The position numbers were made by a program, and so were the translations under genes. This document shows positions 1-8,883 of a stretch of DNA of 64,000 bases, piece by piece; position 1 is the stretch's first letter, and each line of letters opens with the position of its first letter. Source of the DNA: Rutidosis leptorrhynchoides (lineage: Eukaryota; Streptophyta; Magnoliopsida; Asterales; Asteraceae); assembly GCF_046630445.1 (NCBI RefSeq), contig NC_092333.1, positions 341,138,501 to 341,202,500 of the forward strand, written 5' to 3'. A model generated the notes under the pieces. It made no database searches and had not been told where the DNA came from. It was given only the letters and a program-made list of their open reading frames with translations.

Positions 1-2342
1 TCAACATTCCTATCAAAATCGCAACTAAGATACTCCGTCTTTTGTCTACTAATGTATAGACCATTACTTTCTAAGGCCACCCTCCATTGCTCTAGTCTTC
101 TATTAAGCCCCTCCTTAGAATCCGAAACGAGCACAATATCATCGGAAAAAATCAGGCACCAAGGGATGCACTCTTGTATCCCTCGAGATAGTTCATCAAT
201 GATCAAAGCGAAAAGAAAAGGGCTAAGGGCCGATCCCTGGTGCAGGCCTACTTCTATTGGAAACACTTCAGTATTTCCCACCGGTGTTCGAACACAAGAC
301 TTCGCCCCTTCGTACATATCCCTAATAACATTAATATACCTGCTCGAGATACTTCTACCCTTAAGGGTCTTCCAAATCAAGTTTCGTGGCACGCAATCGT
401 AGGCCTTTTCTAAGTCTAAGAAGACCATCTCTAGGTTCTTTTGCTTTTCTCTATACTTCTCCATAAGGTTCCTAATAATATGGATTGCCTCTATCGAAGA
501 GCGCTTTGGCATGAAACCAAATTGGTTCTCCGAAACATTGGTTTCTCGTCGAAGTCTAGTCTCAATCACTTTCTCCCAAAGCTTCATAGTATGACTAAGT
601 AATTTTATGCCTCTATAGTTACCGCAACATTGAGCATCCCCCTTGTTCTTATAGATGGGAATAGTCTCACTCAGTCTCCATTCCATAGGCATTTTAGAGC
701 TTCGAAACGTCTTGTTAAAAAGGCAAGTCAGCCACCTAACACCAGTGTCGCCCAGGCACCGCTACGCCTCAATAGGGATCTGATCCGGTCCCACTGATTT
801 ATTTCTCCCCATCTTTCGTAGTGCCAATCTTACTTCCTCTTGGCTAATCCTCTCGCAATCTATGTTGTTATGGGAATGTTCTACCTCAGCGTCTTGTAAG
901 TCCTCGTGGCGCTCTGGTCTTCTCCCTACGAAGAGAGATGAGAAATACTCTTCCCATCTTTTCCTAATTTCGTCTTCCTTAACTAAAGTTTGACAAGCTT
1001 CATTTTTGATAAACTTGATGTTATCAAGATCCATGCGTCTTCGCTCCCTAGCTTTGGCTATCTTGTAAATACCATTAGCTCCCTCTTTGGAGTCAAGTTT
1101 CTTATACAGATCTTCATATGCCTTTTCTTTTTCTAGGGCTACAGCCTTCTTAGCTTCTCTTTTAGCTTCTTTATATCTCTCTTCAGCCCTAATTCTATCC
1201 GTCGGAGTCCCCTTCCCACCAGTGATGAGCTCCCTAAACCTTAGTTGCTTAAGCGCAACTTTGCTTTGAACCTCGTCACTGAACCACCATGATTCTCTAA
1301 CAGCCCTATGGCCTCTAGATGTACCTACAGCCACACCTAGGGCTTCCTTGGCTACCTCTCTAATGGAGGACGCCAGACAGTTCCACATCTGATCCGCGTC
1401 ATCATTGGATACCATTTCTAATTCTGCATCCACTCTACCTACAACCGATGTTTTAAAGGTCTCTGCCTTCTCTCCGTTCAACTTCTTCCACAAGATCTTA
1501 GGTTGGACTTGTCGCACACTCTTGGTGGCCCGTCTCTGGAGAACCAAATCCATGGCCAACAGTCTGTGCTGGGAGGAGAATGTCAAGGCAGTCAGGACCT
1601 TACAGTCTCCACAAGTCCTAAGATCCCCTTTGCGAATTAACAGATAGTCAATCTGGGTACTATGACCCCCGCTATGAAAAGTTGCTAACTGAGCATCCCT
1701 CTTCTTGAAAAACGAATTCACAACTGCCAAGTCGTGGGCAACAACAAATTCGAGAATAGAGAGTCCTTCCTCATTTCTAACTCCGTACCCAAAACCCCCG
1801 TGAACTTCCGCATATCCCTCAACATCAGATCCTATGTGGCCATTGAGATCTCCACCAATAAGTAATCTATGGTCTGGGGGGCACATCCTCACAACCTCGT
1901 CTAACGATTCCCAGAAGTGTCTCTTTTCAGCATCTCCACGGCCCGCATGGGGTGCGTAAGCGCAAATTACCGTGTAAGTCACCTCCTGAATTACCAACCT
2001 AACCGACATAATCTTGTCGCTCCGTCTACCCACATCCACAACATACTCGTTGTAAGGTGGGCCAATAATGATTCCAACCCCATTCCTAGCTACTCTCGAT
2101 CCCGAGAACCACAACTTGTAGTCATTGATCCTAGCTGCCCCTCGACCTTTCCATCTAGTCTCTTGGACGCACAAAATGTCCACTTTGCATTCACGTAAAG
2201 TCTCGACCAGTTCATACCGCTTTCCGGTCAAAGTTCCCACATTCCAACTACCCACTCTAATCCTACCCGGCCTCGCTAACCTATTGCCGCTTCTAGGCCC
2301 AATAAACCTACCCGCCCCTGAACTAGAAGGACATGACCTCAA
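1..2342 (-). pseudogene. RTE-type non-LTR retrotransposon (LINE) ORF, endonuclease-RT, cut by window edge
   Basis: Read on the minus strand from an ATG at 2342. The first ~270 residues are an endonuclease/exonuclease/phosphatase domain: SWNVGT, the catalytic QETRWKG, IGGDLNGHIG and a terminal QHRLLAMD block. After a basic linker the RT domain starts (GPDQIPIEA) and continues past an in-frame TAG at 762-764 to the window start, with YRGIKLL, ENQFGFMP, LDLEKAYD and the active-site block FSDDIVL, where A is usual at the S. At the stop, related elements usually have Trp, so TGG to TAG is likely. Without that single stop the frame is open to base 1. Endonuclease followed directly by RT, with no ORF1, fits the RTE clade (often auto-named craniofacial development protein 2-like). 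The RT end and 3' tail lie outside the window. Clade is recalled from family motifs. Confidence 0.88.
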
Positions 2343-3724
2343 GAAATCATAAGAACGCCTAGTGTCTATCTTACCAAACTACAAGCAGCAAGTAGTAACT
2401 AAGATAAAGAAACAATAACTATAAGCGAGTAGTAAAAATATAAATAAATAAAAGGGAGTAACTAAAAACGAAAATACACCACTCACAGTAGGTAACTTAT
2501 TATATATTATATATATTATATATAGAATTATAACTAACCTAACCAAAATTTTAGCTTGTAACAGATTAGAAGGAAAAATACTACAAGTATATTATAAAAT
2601 TAAAATTAGCAATCCTATAATACGGAGCATATAAGTAGTATAGGAATTTAGATACCAGGTACCAAAACAGCAAGGTGAAACAAAAATAAAAAAAAAAAGC
2701 GTAGAGGGGAATAGAAACAAGAACCAGTCGGGAAACAAATTTTCCGGTATCTGTTGGCCGACGAAAGTACAATTCCGGCAAAGAGCCCCTAGCGGCGCGT
2801 GGATGCTCCATTTCCGGCAAAAATGGTATCGTTAGGATCTCAAAAACAAAATAGATTAATTGCAAGTGGAGGTGTCTTTTAATCTACTTATTTTAACTAA
2901 TACATAGAAGATAAATACAAAGTATTGTACAAGATGCATTAAAGGTTGCATATGATACATTATATTAACCATCATCAATTATTAATAAACAAATATTTTA
3001 TTTTATAGCTTTTCAAAAAACTGTTGTATAATATGATAAAATATCTCTTTTAATACCGACAATAACTTTTTTGCATTAAAAAAATAATTTGAATAAATGC
3101 TTTTACAATATGAAATAAATATTGATGACTGCATATACAATATGAATAAATGTTTGTACAATGTCCATCTAATAAGAGTTATATAATATGCATTAATGTT
3201 TGTATATACAGTGAAGAGGGTATTTTGATTAAAAAGGCAATATGTGAACCTCACTAATTCTAATATATGTTCGTCAAATCAGTGATGAAACCCTATAACG
3301 ACTTGCTATGACGAATTGGTGCCTATGGCATTATAGCTATAATGAATGTCACATATGACATACCGAGAGTGGGTAACTAGCCATAGGAAGTGGTCTAAGA
3401 GCACGAGCTTTTTATGCCCATTTTTATTGTCCATTTCGGAGTCTAAAATGAAAGCCGAAATTGACTTTCAGTGACATGAGTGGATGTGTCTACGGTGTCC
3501 ATTTTAGTGTCCTTTTTATTATTTTAAATATTTTTTAATACTTATTTTATTTATTATTTTTAATACTTATATATTTTATTAATTATAAAGTTATAAATAA
3601 CAATAATCAAAGAGGCACAAATTTTATTCGTAAAAAAATTACAATTCTAAAAAAAGTTAAGCATACTACGATTATTCATACGAACGATTATTTTAAACAA
3701 ACCCAAACCTCCACAAACTACCAT
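2343..3724. other. AT-rich spacer, possible RTE 5' leader, no gene seen
   Basis: Directly upstream (minus strand) of the RTE ORF. A GC-richer patch at about 2700-2830 (ccggcaa motifs) may belong to the RTE leader, but I could not define its 5' end. The open frame at 2581-2865 (minus) has low-complexity hydrophobic content and no recognisable domain, so I do not call it a gene. From 2870 to 3720 the sequence is AT-rich with no feature I can support. Confidence 0.5.
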
Positions 3725-4283
3725 CTACTCTGACTCCTCTTCATCCTCCTCCTCCTTCTCACGACCCTCCATCCAACACCTCATCGCATCACGTCTATTC
3801 CTCGCCTTATGCATCTCGATTATCCTCATATCCTCTTCATTCATATCAATCGACAATGTCCTCATTTCCGCTTCAATTTGTTTCGATTTTTAACACTTTT
3901 ACTTATCTTCAGTTACGGAATCATGGTTTTTCTTGATTGATAAATACAATGACTAACGAGATGACGCCGATGGCGTAGAATCAGTAGACTTTTTCTCGAC
4001 TTTCTCGGCTTACCCGGTGGACGGGCCAAACGATTAGATCAGGATGCAACCACGCCCACGCCCTATGACTACGAAAAGTCTTTCTGCGCTCGATCCTATA
4101 CGCCGCATCACATCTATCATGAAAATCAAGATCACTTTCTCCACTCCTTCTATCGCTTCTCATTCTATTCACAACACCGTTATACTTATTAAATTCGCCA
4201 CTCAACTTTATCCACTTGAAAGACAAAGCATCCTTTGATCGCTCAACTAGTGATCTCCGTTTGTGGTAGTCCTCGTGCACCAA
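3725..4283 (-). pseudogene. Degenerate PIF/Harbinger ORF1-like (trihelix / NAM-associated C-terminal) protein
   Basis: Two minus-strand blocks in different frames look like one protein. 4283-3981 gives a trihelix-like piece (SFKWIKLSGEFNKYNGVVN, then SGESDLDFHDRC) followed by a NAM-associated C-terminal piece (KTFRSHRAWAWLHPDLI). After a frame change the sequence continues with a Ser/Thr-rich linker (TDSTPSASS) and, at about 3884-3725, an acidic/basic helical tail (EAEMRTLSIDMNEEDMRIIE, ending EEEDEEESE and a stop). This order is the usual layout of the Myb/SANT-like ORF1 beside PIF/Harbinger transposases, often auto-named glutathione S-transferase T3-like. Frameshifts and stops at about 3895 and 3980 make it a pseudogene. 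No transposase lies nearby. It could also be a fossil of a related host gene. Confidence 0.6.
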
Positions 4284-4335
4284 TTGTCAAAATGATTGCC
4301 CTATAATAATTATAAAATGTTAATAATAGTAATAA

Positions 4336-4940
4336 CTAGAAAAAAATTCGACCGCGCGTTACTGCGGTTGTATTCAACGCGCGGTCGAATGTGGATATAC
4401 GATGTTTGATACCTAATATATCTAGTTGGTTGGGTTGTTTGTTGGACTTGTCTGTATATGTATGAAATATATCCCGAAATACCTTTAGTGTTTTTTAACG
4501 ATGTCTGTTTCGCGTATAGTTAGTCGCGTTGTGTTCGTAAAATTATTTCGAGTTGAACGGTGGTCTCGAAAAAATTTAACTCGCACCGAGCGAGACTATA
4601 AGACCCGTTATTTAGTGTTTTTTTAACGATGTCCGTTTCGCGTATAGTTAGTCCCGTTGGGTCCGTCTGATTTTTTCGAGTTGAACGGTGGTCTCGGAAA
4701 AATTTAACTCGGATCGAGCGAGAAGATAGGGCCCGTTAAAAATTTGGGTGGAATTATTTTTTTTAATTTAATAAAATTATATATTTATGCTTTCTACCCC
4801 TGAAAAGTGGAAACTTGAGGGCCGTTGTGTAAATTAAGTCGAAATTGAGGGACCGTTTGTAGTGTGAACGCAAACTCAAAACGACAATCCGATATAACTG
4901 AAACGACGATTTCGGCCATGCCTTTTAGTATTTAGGTATA
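4336..4940 (-). mobile_element. Small non-autonomous Helitron-like element
   Basis: On the minus strand the right-hand side begins with a sequence like a plant Helitron 5' end (about 4940 downward: ATACCTAAATACTAAAAGG, a degenerate form of the usual TCTATACTATATACTAAAAG type). The left-hand side has a perfect 14-bp stem hairpin (4347-4389, arms TTCGACCGCGCGTT and AACGCGCGGTCGAA) followed by a short T-run and CTAG (4339-4336), with T as the next base. A hairpin about 10 nt before CTRR, followed by T, is the classic Helitron 3' terminus. About 600 bp, no coding capacity. The 3' end is convincing; the 5' end is inferred from similarity to a remembered consensus. Confidence 0.65.
4486..4740. repeat. 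Two tandem ~127-bp units inside the Helitron-like element
   Basis: Unit 1 (about 4486-4612) and unit 2 (about 4613-4740) both run tagtgtttttt, aacgatgt, gtttcgcgtatagttagt, cgagttgaacggtggtctcg, atttaactcg and gagcgaga. They differ by scattered substitutions. Each unit contains cgagttgaacggtggtctcg, whose ends can pair. Internal tandem duplications are common in non-autonomous plant Helitrons. Confidence 0.8.
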
Positions 4941-4987
4941 AAATATAATATAATATAATAGCACTATTATACATTACGTACATAATC

Positions 4988-5157
<170 letters not shown>

Positions 5158-5462
5158 TACAATAACAATAAGTAAATAATAAACAATATATAATAATTAT
5201 AATTATAATTACAATTATAATAGTTATAATTATATTTATAATATAAGTATTTATGTATACCCGTCATTGCGTTTCGTCTAACCGAGTCTTCCGAAACCAT
5301 AATCCAACATTCCACCAATCATAACTCGTCCCATTCATTCCAACCGTGTTGAACGATATACACCGACGTGCTTCTTTTAAACTTTCCGCCTTCAACCATC
5401 TTCTTTTTCCCTCTCACTTTTTCCCTGGCAATGGCGGAAGTCGGTGTAGGGAACTCCTCTTG
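5158..5462. other. Flanking sequence left of element A, no gene
   Basis: AT-rich to 5250, then mixed sequence up to the start of the LTR of element A at 5463. An open frame here runs into the LTR and has no domain, so I do not call a gene. The five bases before the LTR are TCTTG; no matching site duplication can be checked because the 3' end of A is lost. Confidence 0.5.
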
Positions 5463-5490
5463 TGTAAGATCCTGTTTTCTCAGAAGTATG

Positions 5491-5567
5491 GGACGCCGTC
5501 CAGAAGTGTGGGACGCCGTCCAAGTATAAAGGGCTGGACGCCATCCAGAATCCTGAACGCCGTCCAG
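5491..5567. repeat. Palindrome array 1 in LTR A (four copies)
   Basis: Four near-palindromes of the type CTGGACGCCGTCCAG: 5491-5501, 5511-5521, 5534-5548 (CTGGACGCCATCCAG) and 5553-5567 (CTGAACGCCGTCCAG). The likely TATA box (5525-5531) sits between copies 2 and 3. Confidence 0.9.
5525..5531 (+). promoter_or_regulatory. Candidate TATA box of LTR A
   Basis: TATAAAG in a GC-richer setting between palindromes, about 180 bp before a purine-rich leader (gagagagaaag). It would put transcription start near 5555. No direct evidence for the start site. Confidence 0.45.
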
Positions 5568-5836
5568 TTGAACTGGCGGGCCAGCTGTGTTCTTTTAGAT
5601 ATTTTAATGGGGATAGTTTGGTATTTTCACTTTGTGGACGAATTTAAGGCTCTAGATCAGTTTTTTGGAGCACCATTTACTCCATCTTCAACAACCACAT
5701 CTTTTCCACTTAAATTCTAGAGAGAGAAAGATCTAGAGTGAGAGAGCTCAAATCAAGGAAGAAGAAACTTGTTTCGAGTTAAAGTGCAAGTTCTAAAGTT
5801 GTCCATCTAGTCTCTAGCTACGTAGTGGTTGTGGTG

Positions 5837-6971
5837 GTAAGCCTTAACCTTGATTTCCTTGTTTTAATTGTTAAAGGGTTGGGGTTTGGGTTAGTGATGA
5901 ACATAAAATCCAAATTGTTAGTGTTTTGGGGGGTTTTTGGGTAAGTTTGGGTCATGAGGACTCAAAGATGAGTAACCTAGGGTTTTGAAATGTTAAATGT
6001 GCTTATGGGTCTTAAATTGATTAGTTAACTACTAGCACACCTAGATGTTATGTAAGTGGGTATTAATTGGGTATGTGGTGACCCAAATGGGTGTGTAAAC
6101 GTTGAAATGGGTCAAGGGAGTCTTTGATGGCCCAAGTTGTCTTATGAATGTGAAAACGCGATAACCTTGTGTTAAAATGTGTTTTAAGACCATATTTGGC
6201 TAATGTTGGGGTTTTGGAAAAATTGACCCGATGTTAGGGGTAAGTGTGCAAATGAGTCGAAGTTGCACCAAGGGTCAAAATGACATTAGGATGGTTAGCA
6301 AGTTGGTTGACCAACTTGAGTTTGTGATTGATTATATGCATAATGTAATAGGTACGTTACATTGAAGGTTGCAAGCTCGGTTATCTTTCACAAAAGACGT
6401 TAAGGTGAGTGGAATAATTATATAACGTATTTATTTGTTGTAGCGTGAGATGTGAAGTGTCGTAGTGTTAAGACACCACGTTTCACGTGACGAGTGAAGC
6501 GTCGAGGTGTTAAGACGCCAATCGGGGTGAAGCATCGAGGTGTTAAGATGCCACCTAGGAGTGAAGTGCCGAGGTGTTAAGGCACCGCTCCATAAGGTAA
6601 AGGGTGAAGTGTCGAGGTGTTAAGATGCCACCCGAGGGTTTAGTGATACGAAGTGTTAAGTACACTAACGGATGCTATGAACACCGTTGGCCTTTCGCGA
6701 GTGCCATTCCCTTGTACGATTGGTTAACCATGGTTATTGTGTTGTAGCGTAAGCATATTACATTGTTCGAGTTATATATATGCTATTGTTGTGCTAGCTT
6801 GTGGTATCGGAGGTTAATAGCTTTGTATTTGAGATGATAAGCTAATTGTGTTGCTAGCATGTATGCGGTATGTGCGTAAGTGGTTGCAAGTAGGTATATT
6901 ATATATGTATGTGTATAATTATTGCATTCACTAAGCGTTTCGCTTACCCTCTCGTTGTTTACTCTTTTTAG
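5837..6971 (+). promoter_or_regulatory. Putative leader intron inside LTR A
   Basis: Donor G|GTAAGC at 5837 after an agagag-rich leader. Acceptor at 6971: a pyrimidine tract ending TTTTTAG, then GCTCC. A CACTAAG branch-point-like site at 6929-6935 overlaps the start of a hairpin (AAGCG 6933-6937, CGCTT 6941-6945) that ends 26 nt before the acceptor. The same arrangement with a different stem is found in the LTRs of D, E, C and B. An intron is inferred from these signals only. Confidence 0.5.
6457..6665. repeat. Six tandem covarying hairpins with a conserved 10-nt loop, in LTR A
   Basis: Each unit is stem, GAGGTGTTAA loop (unit 1 GTAGTGTTAA, unit 6 GAAGTGTTAA), stem. Stems: GTGTC/GACAC (6457-6461, 6472-6476); GCGTC/GACGC (6499-6503, 6514-6518); GCATC/GATGC (6532-6536, 6547-6551); GTGCC/GGCAC (6566-6570, 6581-6585); GTGTC/GATGC with two G-U type pairs (6609-6613, 6624-6628); and GTG-a-TAC/GTACAC with a bulge (6643-6649, 6660-6665). 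Loop conserved and stem changing in matched pairs is the opposite of neutral tandem-repeat drift. The array lies inside the putative leader intron. Confidence 0.9.
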
Positions 6972-7336
6972 GCTCCGGCGTGGACAAGGGTAAGGGTGTT
7001 CGATTGGATTAGAGGCCTCCCGCTCGTTTTGGACAAGGGGACGCTTTTGGAAAGTTTAGTTTTTGAAGTTTGGCCAAGATGTGGGTAGTTTAACCCCAAA
7101 CACCATGCTCTAGGTGTCGTTTGGAATTTAAACTCTTATGGTCGAAACTCGTAATTTTGAACGAAATTCGTAAAACGACCGATGTGGGCCCGATGTTGTA
7201 AAACTTGGTTTTATTGTGGAAATCTTTTAATTTTACTTATATTGACATGTTGTAAAAAAGGTTTCGTTTGAAAGTTTCGGGAAGCGGGTTTTCCGCTCAC
7301 GTAAGTTGAGCACGGGGAGCAGAAACTGGCAGTTCA

Positions 7337-7435
7337 TTGGGACGCTGTCCCAAATGTTTGGATGCCGTCCTGGCCTTCAGAGCTGGATGCCATCCAGATA
7401 GCTGGACGCCGTCCAGATAGCTGGACGCCGTCCAG
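7337..7435. repeat. Palindrome array 2 in LTR A (five copies)
   Basis: Same family as array 1, near the 3' end of the LTR: TTGGGACGCTGTCCCAA (7337-7353), GGATGCCGTCC (7360-7370), CTGGATGCCATCCAG (7383-7397) and two CTGGACGCCGTCCAG (7402-7416, 7421-7435). The C:G pair of GGACG/CGTCC is T:A in GGATG/CATCC; mixed copies such as 7360-7370 would be G-U intermediates. Confidence 0.9.
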
Positions 7436-7500
7436 ATGAACTGATCCAAATTTTTTTTTGAGGCGTGTTTTTGGTATAACGAGGTGCGGGTCGTTACAAG

Positions 7501-7512
7501 TGGTATCAGAGC
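7501..7512 (+). promoter_or_regulatory. Primer binding site of element A (tRNA-Met-i type)
   Basis: TGGTATCAGAGC, two bases after the LTR end. It matches the 3' end of plant initiator methionine tRNA, the usual primer of many plant Ty3/gypsy elements. Confidence 0.95.
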
Positions 7513-7818
7513 ATGGTCTAAGGGATTTAGGCGACTTGAGATAGGTGCCTAAACTTAGACTTTATTGTGTATGCGCCTTATGTGGGACTTGTAGGAGACG
7601 GGTCGGACCGGGGATTGGTTAGTGCCTAGGATTAGGTTAACTAACTATGCGCTAATTGTTTTGTGTTGTGTTTTGCAATCATCAAGAGAGATAGACATTG
7701 TACTAGCGAGTTAATGCGACGTGCTCGCGTAATAATGATTAGCTACCATTGTTACGGGTTCAAATCGTGTCAAAAAAGCGATGTACGACGATTGTTGAGC
7801 AAGATGGGGCGGTGTGAG

Positions 7819-7820
<2 letters not shown>

Positions 7821-7909
<89 letters not shown>
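7821..7909. repeat. (TA)n microsatellite in the leader of element A
   Basis: About 89 bp of perfect TA repeat between PBS and gag. Reading frames through it (IYIYIY) are artefacts. Confidence 0.95.
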
Positions 7910-7910
<1 letters not shown>

Positions 7911-7961
7911 TTTGTGTTATGTCCTTTCGTTTCATTGTTTAACCAATTTCCGTTTTATAGT

Positions 7962-8883
7962 ATGAAGACGAGAAACGGACCCGAGAACCATGAAAGAGGT
8001 ACGAGCGAGGACCTCGAGTTTACGGCCAAGGTTGAGGCCATTATTAAAAAGCAAAGAGCGGAATTTCTTGAGGATGTCCGAAAGGTTTTCCAAGAATCGG
8101 TTGATGGGAAAGTAACCGAGTTAATAAATGAGCGAATGAATGCCGCAATTGAAGATGCATTAGAAGCTAGAAACATTCATCCTCGGGGCGAAGGGGGTGA
8201 GGGTAGTGGTGGGCATGGAAGGCGAGACTTCCACTACAAAAATTTCAAGGATGCTCAACCTCCTATGTTTAATGGAGTAAGGGATCCGTTGAAAAGCACA
8301 TGTTGGATCTCCGACATCGAGGGGGCTTTCGTACAGCAGAGTGTCCTCCCGAGAAGAAAACGAGATACGGTTCTAGTATGTTGCGTGAAGAGGCAAAGTT
8401 GTGGTGGGATGATAAGATCAAGTTGTAGGTGATGACCGAATGTTGATGCTAGATTTTTATCGTACACTGAGCGATGAGTTGAAGCGTAAGATTAGTCGGG
8501 GAATGGCTAAGTCTTTTGATGAATTGTTTGAGTTAGCCCGGGGTTTCGAGCCGGAGGTTCCAAAAAGAAGTGATTTCTATTTTTCTAAGAGAAAATTTGA
8601 ATGTTTGAGTCATTCGAGCTTTTCAAGCAAAAAGAGAAAGAGCAAGAAGGGTTCCGAAAGTGTCAATAGCGTGAAGAAGAGTGCTTACGGGGGTTTTTCA
8701 TATACATGCTACAATTGTGGACAAATGGGCCATATGGCTCGTAATTGTCCGAACCCATCTTTCGGAAACAACCTCACATGTTTCAATTGCCAAAAGCGAG
8801 GACACCGAAAGTTGGAGTGTCCCGATTTGAACACCGATCATGTTAAACGGTTAGAGAAGGCGGCGGGTATGGCTCGGGGATGA
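7962..8883 (+). pseudogene. Element A gag (capsid/nucleocapsid), frameshifted and internally deleted
   Basis: The ATG at 7962 opens a charged N-terminus (EAIIKKQRAEFLEDVRKVF) and the capsid start FKDAQPPMFNG. Near 8338 the frame shifts, and the continuation LREEAKLWWDDKIK is found in another frame. At about 8430 the sequence jumps to LSDELKRKISRG, so the middle of the capsid is deleted. The nucleocapsid end is kept, with two CCHC zinc knuckles: CYNCGQMGHMARNC (about 8707-8748) and CFNCQKRGHRKLEC (about 8779-8820). An in-frame TGA (8881-8883) separates gag from protease. Gag would package the element RNA; this copy cannot make it. Confidence 0.85.

Larger units (their letters stand above)
5463..7498 (+). 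repeat. 5' LTR of element A (2,036 bp)
   Basis: Begins TGTAAGATCCTG and ends gttACA two bases before the PBS. The same 18-base start recurs at 12271 after the polypurine tract, which fixes the left boundary. A TATAAAG at 5525-5531 lies within the first palindrome array. Other contents are described separately: palindrome arrays near both ends, a putative leader intron (5837-6971) and the covarying hairpin array. The full 3' partner is missing, so boundaries rest on the 18-base match, the TG...CA ends and PBS spacing. Confidence 0.85.

Noticed and set aside
3300-3540. Possible MITE between the RTE element and the Harbinger-like remnant
   Set aside because: I looked for terminal inverted repeats around taagagcacgagctttttatgccca and found no matching partner.
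5346-5720. 124-codon plus-strand frame across the start of LTR A
   Set aside because: It spans the LTR boundary and the palindrome array and has no domain. Chance frame.
7663-7965. Open frames of IYIYIY through the TA repeat
   Set aside because: Any frame through a perfect TA repeat is open. No start context, domain or homology. The same applies to frames at 15152-15355, 18347-18553, 29338-29538, 30145-30357, 32289-32585, 36216-36630, 37083-37277 and 37744-38007.
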